Below are positions 17,572-26,473 of a stretch of 31,212 nt of DNA, one piece after another. The DNA lies in NCBI GenBank assembly GCA_003153055.1, contig PMBV01000272.1, positions 8,983 to 40,194 on the forward strand, written 5' to 3'. Numbering within the stretch: the first letter of the stretch is position 1; each line of letters opens with the position of its first letter. This stretch comes from Myxococcales bacterium (GTDB lineage Bacteria; Myxococcota; Myxococcia; Myxococcales; Myxococcaceae). The notes beneath the pieces were generated by a model. That model worked only from the letters and a program-made list of their open reading frames with translations. It was not told the DNA's origin and ran no database searches. The position numbers and the translations under genes are program-made.

Positions 17572-20334
17572 TCACTTGTAGTGCACGTCCTTGATGGCCG
17601 CGACCTTGCCCGGCCCGTGGCAGATGAGACACTGCTCGACGTTCGCCTTCGCCTGAGTGCGGGTCCCGTAGATGGTTCCGCCATTCGTCCGGATGTGGGC
17701 CTGCGCGTCTTCCCCGTCATGGCACGCGAAGCACACGTTGGTGATGGGCGAGTTGACCAGCGTGGTCGCCGCGGCCTCGGTCACCGCTTGCGTCGAGGTG
17801 CTGTACGACCAGCCGCTGCCGTAGTCCACCCCCGCGTCGACGTAGGGCGACAGCGTGATGTCGGCGACCAGCGTCCCGGTGGCCACCGTCTGGGCCAGCC
17901 GGGTGGCGAGCGCGGCGTCGGTGTACCAGGTATTGCTGAAGTCGAAGTACCCTGCGTTGTGGCAGCTCTCGCAGAACTGCAGCCGGCCTGGGTAGGTCGT
18001 GTTGTAGAAACCCTCGGTGAGCGAGGAGGCATGCCAGTTGAAGGGCGTGTTGCGGACCTGGGCCGAGTGAATGCCGTGCACGAAGCTCTCCGAGCCCGCT
18101 GACCAGCCACTGCTGGTGCGGTTCGGTGTGTGGCAGAACGAGCAGCTCGCGGCGTCGTTTCGCTGACCGGCGTGGTAGTTCGGCGTGACGCCGAGTTGGG
18201 CGCTGTGGCACGCGGCGCACTTGGCCGTGTTGACGATCTGTCCGGCGACCACGGAGCTACTGGTGGCGCCTCGCCGGCCGGTGTAGCCGACGGCCACCTG
18301 CCAGACATTGGTGGCGGGAATCGACAGGCCTCCCACCAATGTGCCGCCGTCGTATGGATAGCCAGGCACGTCGGTCTCGACCAGCGGCGGCGTGGGCAGC
18401 GAGAAGCTCGAGGGGGCCAGGGTGTAGCCGTAGCCCAGCCCGCAGGTCAGCATGGTGGCATTCGGCGGAATGGTGACGCCGGTGAGGGTGACTGTGTAAT
18501 AGCCGTTCGAGTCTGGCGCGCTCAGGGTGCCGGCGGTCGCCCCGGTGGCCGTGCCATTCCAGATGCGCTTCAGGTACCCAGAAAAGGAGACATTGAAGTC
18601 CCCCGGCTGCACCCCGTCCTGCGGCATCGCGAACACGCAGGTGATGCTGGGCGAGCCGACGAAGCCGTTCACGAGCTCGGTCGCCGCGCCGCCAGCGGCG
18701 TTGAACACGACGCTGCCCCCATCGGCCTCGGCGAGCTTGAACTTCACCCTGGCGTTCACACCACCGTCGCCGAGCGGCACCGCGGTCACCGCGCCGGTGG
18801 GCATCACATAGTGGAACGGGCGCGCCCCGGCCGGCGGGTTGAGCACGTTGCCCAGGAACGACGCGTTGGTATTGGCGTTGCCACCATCTGGGGTCAGGAG
18901 AATGTTGTTGGGGTCGGGGAGCGCCACGGGCAGGTGGTGGGCGGCGATATCGGCCAGGCCGCCGGGCGTGTGACAGATGACGCAGGCACGGTCGTCGGTG
19001 TGGTTCTGCCCCTGGTGGTTCGTGAAGTCGACGTTGTCGTGGCACGCACCGCAGGCCCGTCGGCTGGGCTTGGTCTTCCAGTTGTCGGCCTGGGTCGCGT
19101 TGCGGTGGCACTTGACGCAGTTCCTCAGGTCCTGAGGGAACCCGATGTCGTTCATCACGAAAGCCGCGCTCTCGCCGGGGTAGGTGCCGATGCCGGCGTC
19201 GGTCCTGGCCGACTGGTAGAACAGATCGCCACCCCGGTGAATCTTGTGGATCCACACCGGCAAGTCGATGAGCGCCTCGCCCTTGAAGACCGAGATCTTC
19301 CCACCCGGGCCGGTGAGCACGTTCCCGTTGATGGTCGGCTCCGCGATTTTGAGGTTGCCCGCGATGTCGCTGCCGGCGTACTTGCGCTGGTCGTTGTGGC
19401 AGATGACGCAGTACTGCGTCTCGTAGCGCTGGCCGTTGTGGAAAGGCACCGCCCCGCCGGCGTTGAGCGCGTTGGCCCGCCACAGCACGTGGCAGTCGAG
19501 GCAGTTCGACGTGGCCACCTTGTTGTAGGCGCCAGTGACGTTGGCGCCGCTCGAGGGAATGTAGTCATACACCATGTCCACGGGGCGGAAGGCGTTGGTG
19601 CTCACCCCCAGCCGCATGCCGAGGCGGTGCGGCGCGGTCGCCACGAAGGGCACTCCGGCGATGGCCAGAAGCCCCGCGTCGCCATAGGGCGTCGGGTTGA
19701 TAATGTCTTTCTTGAACGTATAGGTATACGAGCCGTCTCCGTGATCGACCAGGCTGGTGCCGTCGGCGGTCTCGGTCGTGCTGGTGCAGGTCGCGCAGTT
19801 GGCGATGTGCGAGACCCAAGTGTCGTTGCCCAGGCCGTTCCCTCCATCGCCCAGATCGCCGGGCACGAGCTGCAGCACCGCGATGCCCGTGAAGTCAGCC
19901 GGGGGAATGCCCTTCACCCCTGCCCCCTTGGCATCGCGCACCACGAGCTGAACGACCGGCCGGGCGGCTCCGCTGACGCTCTGAATGGTGGCTGAGAAGT
20001 CCGCCGCGCTCAGCTCGGCGTCGGTCAGCGTGGCGAAGTTGACGATGGCGTTGGCGTCCACTCCCGGCCGACCGTCGGTCACCGTCACGGTGGTTCCGTC
20101 GGTACACGTGATGGTCTTGGTGCCTGCGTCGGGGTCCGACGTCACGCTGCACGAGTTCCCGTTGGTGCCGCTCTTCACCGTCACGGTCGTACCGCCGCAG
20201 GTGATGTCCGACGTGCCGTTCCCGTTGTCAGTGACAGTACAAGACTGGCCGGCTGGCCCAGCGGGACCCGCGCACCCCAGCAGCAATGAGAGACACCCTG
20301 TTGCGGCAAGCAGAACTCGATGTCCGATTCTCAT
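17572..20334 (-). CDS. OmcA/MtrC-family decahaem c-type cytochrome lipoprotein
   Basis: This outer-surface electron-transfer protein has 920 residues. The signal MRIGHRVLLAATGCLSLL ends in lipobox LLGC (Cys21), followed by a GPAGPAG motif. Exactly ten CxxCH haem sites are present, five plus five: CLDCH, CVICH, CVKCH, CGACH, CVICH, then CAACH, CSFCH, CESCH, CFACH, CLICH. A ~250-residue haem-free segment separates the groups and a beta-rich region precedes the first. That is the four-domain plan of Shewanella MtrC/OmcA, which pass electrons to metals outside the cell. A CATC in the N-terminal domain has no following His and is not a haem site. The start at 20334 is chosen because the signal peptide begins there; a longer frame extends to 20511. 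No MtrA, MtrB or cytochrome-maturation gene is in the window. Confidence 0.94.
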   Translation of the reverse strand: MRIGHRVLLAATGCLSLLLGCAGPAGPAGQSCTVTDNGNGTSDITCGGTTVTVKSGTNGNSCSVTSDPDAGTKTITCTDGTTVTVTDGRPGVDANAIVNFATLTDAELSAADFSATIQSVSGAARPVVQLVVRDAKGAGVKGIPPADFTGIAVLQLVPGDLGDGGNGLGNDTWVSHIANCATCTSTTETADGTSLVDHGDGSYTYTFKKDIINPTPYGDAGLLAIAGVPFVATAPHRLGMRLGVSTNAFRPVDMVYDYIPSSGANVTGAYNKVATSNCLDCHVLWRANALNAGGAVPFHNGQRYETQYCVICHNDQRKYAGSDIAGNLKIAEPTINGNVLTGPGGKISVFKGEALIDLPVWIHKIHRGGDLFYQSARTDAGIGTYPGESAAFVMNDIGFPQDLRNCVKCHRNATQADNWKTKPSRRACGACHDNVDFTNHQGQNHTDDRACVICHTPGGLADIAAHHLPVALPDPNNILLTPDGGNANTNASFLGNVLNPPAGARPFHYVMPTGAVTAVPLGDGGVNARVKFKLAEADGGSVVFNAAGGAATELVNGFVGSPSITCVFAMPQDGVQPGDFNVSFSGYLKRIWNGTATGATAGTLSAPDSNGYYTVTLTGVTIPPNATMLTCGLGYGYTLAPSSFSLPTPPLVETDVPGYPYDGGTLVGGLSIPATNVWQVAVGYTGRRGATSSSVVAGQIVNTAKCAACHSAQLGVTPNYHAGQRNDAASCSFCHTPNRTSSGWSAGSESFVHGIHSAQVRNTPFNWHASSLTEGFYNTTYPGRLQFCESCHNAGYFDFSNTWYTDAALATRLAQTVATGTLVADITLSPYVDAGVDYGSGWSYSTSTQAVTEAAATTLVNSPITNVCFACHDGEDAQAHIRTNGGTIYGTRTQAKANVEQCLICHGPGKVAAIKDVHYK

Positions 20335-20401
20335 GTCTGGACCCCCGGCAGCAGGATGTTCACCACGACGCAGCAGATGCTCCCGCGATGAACGATGCAG
20401 A

Positions 20402-20415
20402 CGCCTCATGAGGCG
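20402..20415. promoter_or_regulatory. 14-base perfect palindrome upstream of the cytochrome gene
   Basis: CGCCTCATGAGGCG is a perfect palindrome about 68 bases upstream of the cytochrome start. It could be a binding site for a dimeric regulator. The palindrome is seen; the role is inferred. Confidence 0.35.
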
Positions 20416-20583
20416 CGGGGGATGCACGGTCAACCGTACACGGGCGTGCGATAATGTCGTCGCCCCCTTCCTGCAAGCGGGCCTGCGAGTGAAGCAGAGC
20501 CTTACACTCACGCAGTGCGTTGTATTAGTTGACCTGGCGACTCACGATGCCTGGGGTGGAGGCCAGCACCGAGCCACTTCGCT

Positions 20584-21051
20584 TCAGGACACCTTCACGA
20601 TGGCGAGCTGGCGGGCGCTCCCGGCCCGGGACACCTCCGCCTCGTCTCCGGCGCGCTTGCCCAAGAGGGCCGCCCCCAACGGTGACGGAGGAGTGACGAC
20701 CTGCACGCCTCCGGTCAGCTTGAGACCTCCGCCCTCGGGAGCGAGGAAGAGCAGCACCGCGCGCCCGTCGTCGTCTTCGGCCTCGACGAGCGACCCGGCC
20801 CGCGCGACGTCGGTCTGGGCGACGTTCATCGAGTGCACCGCGGCGAGCCCGGTCTTGAGCACCTCGATGCGCATCGCTTGACCTCGAGCCAGGTAGCTCT
20901 GCTCGAGCGCCCGGGTGTCCTTGTCGTTCTCGGGCTTGGCCTCCTCGTGGGTCGCCCCCTCCCGAGCAGCGGCGTAGGCGGCCTCCAGCGTCGTCAGGGT
21001 GGCTTCGAGGGCCGCGACCAGCTCGGCCTTGAGCAGAATCTTCGAGGGCAT
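20584..21051 (-). CDS. GreA/GreB-family transcript-cleavage factor-like protein
   Basis: This 155-residue protein is about the length of GreA (~158). The N-terminal half is a coiled coil (KILLKAELVAALEATLTTLEAAYAAAREGATHEEAKPENDKDTRA..., shown here only in outline by its heptads), with acidic residues near the expected tip. The C-terminal half carries the Gre FKBP-like pattern: SLVEAEDDDGRAVLLFLAP, VQVVTPPSPLGAALLGKRAGDEAEV. GreA/B enter the RNA polymerase secondary channel and rescue backtracked complexes; members with altered tips instead inhibit or modulate polymerase. Whether this one is a true cleavage factor cannot be told by eye. ATG 21051 is used; the codon before it is a GTG that could also start, with AGGAAG 6-9 bases upstream of the two. 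Confidence 0.8.
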   Translation of the reverse strand: MPSKILLKAELVAALEATLTTLEAAYAAAREGATHEEAKPENDKDTRALEQSYLARGQAMRIEVLKTGLAAVHSMNVAQTDVARAGSLVEAEDDDGRAVLLFLAPEGGGLKLTGGVQVVTPPSPLGAALLGKRAGDEAEVSRAGSARQLAIVKVS

Positions 21052-21199
21052 CACGGGGCGCTTCCTACTCGATTTGAGAGGAGGTCATCCACGAACGGCA
21101 CGCCCAAAGGGGACGCGGGCAGCTCGGGTGCACTCCGCCGTGCCTCCAGCGACCAGCCCCTCGACCATGGGCGAGGTGAGCGAGGGTTCCGAGCGACGT

Positions 21200-21247
21200 C
21201 ACCAATGGTACCATTCGAGGGCCTCGCCGCAGATGGAACCATTGGTG
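21200..21247. repeat. Paired palindromes forming a long inverted repeat
   Basis: CACCAATGGTACCATT (21200-21215) and GATGGAACCATTGGTG (21232-21247) are inverted copies with two mismatches. Each arm itself contains a near-palindrome, ATGGTACCAT and ATGGAACCAT, with centres 28 bases apart. The loop contains CGAGGGCCTCG, another palindrome. This looks like a two-site operator or an RNA stem. Confidence 0.55.
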
Positions 21248-21288
21248 CTATTGCTGGGGACCTCTGCCCCTCAGGCCTTCCGGCAGGC

Positions 21289-21309
21289 AGCCCCTCGACG
21301 AGAGGGGCT
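21289..21309. repeat. Strong hairpin in the Gre/PLD intergenic region
   Basis: AGCCCCTC pairs perfectly with GAGGGGCT around a five-base GACGA loop. No T-run follows on either strand, so it is not an obvious terminator. It may be part of a larger RNA fold. Confidence 0.4.
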
Positions 21310-21579
21310 GGTGGTGCTTGCCGCAAGCCACGCCCCAAGTCCGCCGCTCCACCCTCAAGGCGCCGTGGCGTTTCTGAGGGTACTCGCCGAGCTCACCCGC
21401 GCCCGTCGAGGAAACCCGAATTCCGAGAACCGCTCGCTTGCCCAGCACTGCGCTCCGTTGGCTGGCAAGGAGCATGGGCTCCCCACAAGGGAGTAGACTT
21501 CAGGGACGATGAGCTGCTTACCCCAGCGACGAGCCGTGCGAGGTCGAGGGCTCGCCGCTCGAGGGTCGAGACACGTCCC

Positions 21580-22752
21580 ATGACCGCCACCACGCGCACC
21601 ATCTGGTCCGCACCGGAAGGCCGGGCACCCAGCGCCGAGGTCACCGTAGGCCCCAACCGGGTCGCGCTGCTCCGCGACGGCTTTCAGGCCTACCCTGCCA
21701 TGCTCGAGGCCATCGCGAGGGCCACCAGCACCATCTGCCTCGAGACGTACATCTTCAAAGACGACACCACCGGCCTTCGCTTCATCAATGCCCTCGTCGA
21801 GCGAGCCCGAGCCGGGGTCGAGGTGCTGGTGATGTACGACTCCTGGGGTTCCACCCTGTCGGACGAGTCCCTGGCCCGCATGGCCGCCGCGGGAGTGAAG
21901 GTGAAATCCTTCGGGCCGGTGCCCTTCACCGCGAAGCTGGGCCGCATTCTCGCTCGGCTCCTCAGGCGAAACCACCGGAAGAGCCTGGTGGTCGACGGCG
22001 CCGTCGGCTTCACCGGTGGCCTCAACATCGCCGACGACTACGCGGCGGTCGAAGATGGAGGGGCCGGCTGGCGCGACACCCACTTGCGGCTGGTGGGCCC
22101 CAGCGCGCTCGAGTTGGAGCGGCTGTTCCTCTCGACCTGGCGCCAGTACCGAGGCCCGGCCTTCGACGCCCAGCGCTTCGAGCGACCGGCACCGGCGGCG
22201 CAGGCACGGCTGCGAATCGTCGGAAACGACTTTCCCCTCGATCGCAAAGGCATTCGCCGGGCCTACGTCGAGGCCTTCAGCCGAGCCCGCTCGTCCATCT
22301 TCCTGACCCACGCCTACTTCCTGCCTCCGGCCAAGGTGCTCAACGCGCTGCTCACCGCCTCACGGCGCGGCGTACGGGTGGCCATCATTCTCGCCGCGAC
22401 CACCGACGTGAAGCTGGTGCTGTTCGCCGCCCGCGGCCTCTACGCCAAGCTGCTCAAGGCCGGAGTCGAGGTCTACGAGTGGCAGTCAGGGCGGGTGCTG
22501 CACGCCAAGACCGCCGTGTCAGACAGCCTGTGGGCCACCGTGGGGAGCTCGAACCTCGACCCACTGTCGTTGCGCCAGAACCTCGAGGTCAACGCCCTGG
22601 TGATCGACGCCGAGTTTGCCCGGGCCCTCGAGCGCCTGTTCCTCGAGGACCTCCGGCAGTGCCGGCGGGTGACCCAGGAGACGGTGCGAGCCTGGGGCCT
22701 GTGGACGCGCTTTCTGTCGTCCATCGCCTTCCGGTTGAGGCACTGGCTGTAG
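21580..22752 (+). CDS. Phospholipase D / cardiolipin-synthase-like protein
   Basis: This 390-residue member of the PLD superfamily has two HKD motifs. The first is HRKSLVVD (His132, Lys134, Asp139), followed by VGFTGGLNIADDY. The second is HAKTAVSD (His308, Lys310, Asp315), followed by ATVGSSNLDPLS. CLETYIFKDD near residue 50 and the WRDTHLRLVGP segment are as in ClsA/ClsB-type enzymes, which join phospholipids into cardiolipin. The two N-terminal membrane helices of ClsA are absent, so it is closer to ClsB/ClsC or YbhO. Start ATG 21580 is the first in frame close to the conserved region; the Shine-Dalgarno is poor. The FHA gene follows 41 bases later and may be co-transcribed. Confidence 0.9.
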   Translation: MTATTRTIWSAPEGRAPSAEVTVGPNRVALLRDGFQAYPAMLEAIARATSTICLETYIFKDDTTGLRFINALVERARAGVEVLVMYDSWGSTLSDESLARMAAAGVKVKSFGPVPFTAKLGRILARLLRRNHRKSLVVDGAVGFTGGLNIADDYAAVEDGGAGWRDTHLRLVGPSALELERLFLSTWRQYRGPAFDAQRFERPAPAAQARLRIVGNDFPLDRKGIRRAYVEAFSRARSSIFLTHAYFLPPAKVLNALLTASRRGVRVAIILAATTDVKLVLFAARGLYAKLLKAGVEVYEWQSGRVLHAKTAVSDSLWATVGSSNLDPLSLRQNLEVNALVIDAEFARALERLFLEDLRQCRRVTQETVRAWGLWTRFLSSIAFRLRHWL

Positions 22753-22793
22753 AGCCCCCAAGCAGTGCGAGGGAGGAGTAGGTTCCACCACCC

Positions 22794-23291
22794 ATGGGCG
22801 CACCCTCCTCGTCCCGCACGCTCCAGGTGGCCGACCGACTGTGGGCGGCCATCGAGCTCATGTCCTCCGAGATGCAGATTCCCCCCGAAGCGCTGGTCAA
22901 CCAGGCCCTGTTCAGTTGGGCCAAGATGAACGGTTACCTCGAGGCGAGCCCGGTCGAGGACGTGACCCCGATGGAACCGGCGATGTCGGAGCTGCCGCGG
23001 AGGCCCCAGCGCGAGGTGGTGCTGGTGCACAAGGGCAAGGAGATCGCCGTCAAGGTCGAACGGTTTCTCATCGGCCGCGATCGCTCCTGCGACCTCGCCA
23101 TCGACTCGGCGCTCCTGTCGCGCTCCCACGCGGCGATCCACGTCGGAGCCCACAGGGTCGAGGTGGAGGACCTCGGCTCTTCCAACGGCACGTGGTTCGA
23201 CTCGGAGCGCATCACCCGGCGCGAGGTCCGCTCGGGAGACGTCTTCGTCTTCGGCGACGTGTCCATTCGCATCGAGCTGCGCCCGAGCTGA
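22794..23291 (+). CDS. FHA-domain protein with a helical N-terminal segment
   Basis: This cytoplasmic protein has 165 residues. Residues ~75-162 are a forkhead-associated domain, which binds phosphothreonine peptides: FLIGRDRSCDLAID (Arg95), SRSHAAI (Ser109-His112) and EDLGSSNGTW (Asn131-Gly132) are the conserved recognition residues. Residues 8-50 (RTLQVADRLWAAIELMSSEM, then LVNQALFSWAKMNGYLE) form a helical segment of a kind that often precedes FHA domains in Myxococcota, with a ribbon-helix-helix-like look. A Ser/Thr kinase partner is implied by the family, but none is in the window. It directly follows the PLD-type gene. Confidence 0.92.
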   Translation: MGAPSSSRTLQVADRLWAAIELMSSEMQIPPEALVNQALFSWAKMNGYLEASPVEDVTPMEPAMSELPRRPQREVVLVHKGKEIAVKVERFLIGRDRSCDLAIDSALLSRSHAAIHVGAHRVEVEDLGSSNGTWFDSERITRREVRSGDVFVFGDVSIRIELRPS

Positions 23292-23293
23292 CG

Positions 23294-25006
23294 TCACGGC
23301 GAGTCGAGGAAAGCCGGTCGCAGCGCGGTGACCTGGCCCCAGCTCGCGTTGAAGGTGCCCGGGCCGGGAGGCGGCCCCCCGATGACGAGGCCGACGTCGA
23401 GACGAATGACGTCGCGGTTGAGTTGGGGGAGCATGAGTCGCAGCCCCACGCCGGTGGTGTGTGTCAAGACTGGGCTCAAGTCGAAGGCCGAGCCGACGTC
23501 GTAGAAGAGCACGATGCCCAGCCAGCTCGCCAACACCTCGATGGGCTTGAGGCGGTACTCGACGTTCGCCAGCACCAGGTTGCGCCCCATGAGTTGTTCC
23601 GGTGGCGTGCCTCTGAGGCCGGTGGAGCCTCCCAGCAACAGGCGCCGGTGATCGAGATCGTCAGCGATGAGGTCCACCAGGAGCCGGGCGACGAAGCGGC
23701 CCCCGTAGAAGGTGGGCGAGTAGTTGACGAGCTCCACCGCCAGGTGCCGGTTGGCTGGGAGCTCGCCGGGTCGGAGGCGCACCGCTCCCGCCGCCGAGAC
23801 CACCAAGAGATTGTCGGCCGCGTAGAGCCGGTGCTTCACCGCCAGGCTCAGCTCGACGAAGCTGGCCGAGGAGACGGGAGACGGAAAGGCCCATCGCGCG
23901 GTCGCGGTGCCCGACCAGCCGAGCTGGAAGTCCTCCGACAGCTCGTAGGTCTCGAAGTTGCGGAGCACGCGGTAGTTGGCTTCGTAGGCGCGGGCCGAGG
24001 CCGAGGCGTAGGTCGCCGTCTCCGAGCGGGGCAGCCAGTTGGCCTCGAGCCAGGCGACCTGCTCCGCGCCCAGGGCCGACTCATGAGGCGGCGCATAGTG
24101 TCGTTGGTAGGCGCCCAGGGCCGCGGTCACGTCGAGCTTCACCGCGCGGCCGAAGCTGCGGGTGAGCGCGGCCTCCGAGGCGAGGTCGCGCACGTCATAG
24201 ACGTACGGCAGGGTCGCGCCGGAGCTGGAGTCGGGGTACGGCAGCTGCCACACCTCGGCGCCCCGGTAGACCCGCTTGCGCTGCACGTTCCAGGTGTTGT
24301 CGAAGACGAAGGCCCAGGCCTGGTCGAGCGTCGCCAGTGGCCGCTGAACCAGCAGCTCGCCCGACGTCCCTTCAGGCGCGCCGGTCTGTCGGTTGAACAC
24401 CACCGAGCCAGTGGCGCCCAAGTAGACCCGGGAGTCGAGCAACCGGGGCTCGATGAAGGTGAGGTTCAAGGAGAACGTGTCGAGGCGCACCGTGGTGCCC
24501 CCTGAGAGCGATTGCCCCCGGCCCAGGAAGTTCGCCTCGGTGAGCTGGAGGGTCAAGTACTGCAGCAACGAGCCGACGAGGGTGAAGGAGTTGGACAGGC
24601 GGAGGCTCCACTTGTCCTTGGTGGCCACCACCAGGGCCACTCCGCCAGCGCGCCCCTGGGCGGCCACCACCTTCGCGACGGCGAGGAAGAAGAGCTTGCG
24701 GAGGTTGCGCTCGGTCTCCTGCGCGAGGGCGGCGTCGTAGCGCTGGCCAGGGGCGAGCAGCACCTCTCGGCGCACCACCGGATCGAGGGTTCGCGTGTGA
24801 AAGACGTTGAGGAACGTCGGGTAGGGGTCCGTGGGCGCGAAGACGTCGTCGGTGACCAGCACCACCTCTTCCACCACCAAGCCCTCGGGGGCTGGCGCGA
24901 GCTCGCGACCGCTCCGCTCGAGCGCCCACGCCACCAGTCGATCTTCGTACCCCGACTCCGGGGCGGTGGCGCCACCCAGGATCGCGGCGGCGAGAAGCCA
25001 CGTCAT
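23294..25006 (-). CDS. Omp85 (BamA/TamA)-like outer-membrane protein
   Basis: This 570-residue protein has signal peptide MTWLLAAAILGGATAPES. An N-terminal POTRA-like unit (~35-125) contains VEEVVLVTDDVF, DPVVRREVLLAPGQRYD and RNLRKLFFLAVAKVV. A long beta-barrel follows. The Omp85 signature region GGSTGLRGTPPEQLMGRN, then LVLANVEYRLKPI, lies in its last third. Omp85 proteins insert outer-membrane proteins or translocate substrates. With a single POTRA-like unit, this is shorter than BamA (five POTRAs), so it is probably an accessory or lipid/polypeptide transporter. A longer frame runs to 25195, but the signal peptide fixes the start at 25006. Divergent from the O-antigen-ligase-like gene. 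Confidence 0.85.
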   Translation of the reverse strand: MTWLLAAAILGGATAPESGYEDRLVAWALERSGRELAPAPEGLVVEEVVLVTDDVFAPTDPYPTFLNVFHTRTLDPVVRREVLLAPGQRYDAALAQETERNLRKLFFLAVAKVVAAQGRAGGVALVVATKDKWSLRLSNSFTLVGSLLQYLTLQLTEANFLGRGQSLSGGTTVRLDTFSLNLTFIEPRLLDSRVYLGATGSVVFNRQTGAPEGTSGELLVQRPLATLDQAWAFVFDNTWNVQRKRVYRGAEVWQLPYPDSSSGATLPYVYDVRDLASEAALTRSFGRAVKLDVTAALGAYQRHYAPPHESALGAEQVAWLEANWLPRSETATYASASARAYEANYRVLRNFETYELSEDFQLGWSGTATARWAFPSPVSSASFVELSLAVKHRLYAADNLLVVSAAGAVRLRPGELPANRHLAVELVNYSPTFYGGRFVARLLVDLIADDLDHRRLLLGGSTGLRGTPPEQLMGRNLVLANVEYRLKPIEVLASWLGIVLFYDVGSAFDLSPVLTHTTGVGLRLMLPQLNRDVIRLDVGLVIGGPPPGPGTFNASWGQVTALRPAFLDSP

Positions 25007-25170
25007 CGTCTCGGCCAGTGTGCCAGCGCACGGCGCCGCTGGCCACGCCAAGCAGCAGGAACGAGGTTCCGTGGACACGGCTGGGCCCGACCGGCATGCT
25101 GCGCGCCTCGCTTCATGGGCCCCCACCATTCGCACCACGCCACGCCATCGCGCCCATGGGTCCCCCAGCG

Positions 25171-26391
25171 ATGAGACGCGCGGGGCGGCGGGCACTGCCC
25201 TGGGCGGTGGGCCTGTGGGCCTCGGGGGTGCAGATACAAGAGGGCCTGGCCACCGTCGGCGCCTACACCACCGCCGCGCTCACGCTGGTGATCGCCTGGC
25301 CACCCAGACCCGGCCGCGCCTGGTGGCTCCTCTTGGCCTTCGTCGCGGCGAGCGTGGTGGCTCCGCTCGTGGGAGGGCACGCCCCGACGTGGACCGCGCT
25401 GGCTCGCCTGGCCGACTTCCTGCTGATTCCCGCGGCCGCGGTGGCCCTGTCGACCATCGAGCGAAGAGACCTGGAGCGCATCGGCGTGGCAGCGGCGGTG
25501 ACGCTCCTCATCTCGGTCGCGCTGGCGGGCGTGCAGCACTTCGGGCTGTGGCCCAAGCGCGAGGCCTTCGTCTCGCTGGGGTGGACGCGCGCGGGCTTCG
25601 AGCGCGTCTACGAGCCGGTGCCGGGCCGAACCGACCGCTTCATGGCCGGGGGCTTTCTGCTCCATCGCCTCAAGTTCGCCAACGTCACCGCCGTGATGTG
25701 TGTGTTGGGCACGGCCGCGGTGATGCTCGGTGCACGGCGGGCCCGCTTCTTCCTCTTCGCCACGGTCGTCGGGCTGGTGGGCCTGTGGGTCTTTCCTCAC
25801 GCTCGCGCCGCGTCGGTGGCCACGGTGCTGGCGGTGGCGGTGACGTGGATCTCCGCCGCGCGGCACCGGGGTCGGGCCGCGGTGGGCGCGCTGCTGCTCC
25901 TGGGCGCGGCCGCGGGCATCAGCGTGGCCGTGCCATCGGTGCGGGCCCGCTTCATCACCTCCGTCACTTCGGAGGGCAGCGGTGAGCGTGAGGCTCTGAC
26001 GACAGCGGGGTTCAACGCCATTGCCCACGCGCCTCTCACCGGCGTGGGCCTCGGGCGCTTCCGCCCCGGCCTCTACCTGCCAGACGACGCCCCGGCCCAA
26101 GCCCGCACCCACCCCGGTAAAGCACACGACCAATTCGTCACCATCGCCGCCGAGGCTGGGGTGCCAGCGGCGCTCCTGCTCGTGTTCGCGCTCGTGGCAT
26201 GGCTCAGGCGCGGGTTGTTGGAGTTGCCACGCGGGGCGCTGGCGGTGGGCGCCACCACGCTGTTCATTCTGCTCTCGGTGCTCCACGACCCGCTCTTTCA
26301 CGTGGAGTCGTCGCTGGCCCTCATGCTGGCCCTCGGCGCTGGACTGGCTGCGATGACCCAAAGGAAAGGCCTCGTGGCGAGCGAGCCCTGA
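25171..26391 (+). CDS. O-antigen ligase/polymerase-like membrane protein
   Basis: This multi-pass inner-membrane protein of about 406 residues has some ten or more hydrophobic helices. The Wzy/WaaL-family pattern is visible in the periplasmic loop and after: EGSGEREALTTAGFNAIAHAPLTGVGLGRF, then THPGKAHDQFVTIAAEAGVPAALLLVFALVAW. The motif PLTGVGLG plus AH(N/D)-F is typical of O-antigen ligases and polymerases, which join lipid-linked glycans at the periplasmic face. No glycosyltransferase genes are near, so the substrate is unknown. The start is uncertain: ATGs at 25096, 25156 and 25171 are in frame and none has a good Shine-Dalgarno; 25171 is closest to the first helix. Confidence 0.8.
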   Translation: MRRAGRRALPWAVGLWASGVQIQEGLATVGAYTTAALTLVIAWPPRPGRAWWLLLAFVAASVVAPLVGGHAPTWTALARLADFLLIPAAAVALSTIERRDLERIGVAAAVTLLISVALAGVQHFGLWPKREAFVSLGWTRAGFERVYEPVPGRTDRFMAGGFLLHRLKFANVTAVMCVLGTAAVMLGARRARFFLFATVVGLVGLWVFPHARAASVATVLAVAVTWISAARHRGRAAVGALLLLGAAAGISVAVPSVRARFITSVTSEGSGEREALTTAGFNAIAHAPLTGVGLGRFRPGLYLPDDAPAQARTHPGKAHDQFVTIAAEAGVPAALLLVFALVAWLRRGLLELPRGALAVGATTLFILLSVLHDPLFHVESSLALMLALGAGLAAMTQRKGLVASEP

Positions 26392-26473
26392 GAGCCCGGG
26401 AGCCCGCCGGAAGGTTCTTGAGGCGAGGCTCGTTGCACTGCGCGAGTGGGGCCTTGTACGGTGCCACGCTTCG

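Larger units (their letters stand above)
21052..21579. other. Structured intergenic region with stacked inverted repeats
   Basis: No recognisable protein lies in these 528 bases between the divergent Gre-like and PLD genes. They hold a 16-base inverted repeat (21200-21247), an 8-base hairpin (AGCCCCTC / GAGGGGCT, 21289-21309) and a short GCTTGC-GCAAGC palindrome (21316-21328). A structured RNA or a compound operator is possible. Confidence 0.4.

Noticed and set aside
19781..19800. An eleventh haem site (CATC) in the cytochrome
   Set aside because: The second Cys is followed by Thr, not His, so it is not a haem-binding motif.
18130..19995. Long plus-strand open frame (621 codons) opposite the cytochrome gene
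   Set aside because: It is an antisense shadow of the high-GC haem protein: Arg/Gly/His-rich, without domains, while the minus strand has ten haem sites and a lipobox.
22841..24505. Plus-strand frame across the FHA and Omp85 genes
   Set aside because: It overlaps the FHA gene out of frame and the Omp85 gene antisense, with no domain.
23294..25006. The outer-membrane barrel gene as an MtrB-type partner for the decahaem cytochrome
   Set aside because: It has a POTRA-like N-terminus and the Omp85 GG-TGLRG signature, which MtrB porins lack.
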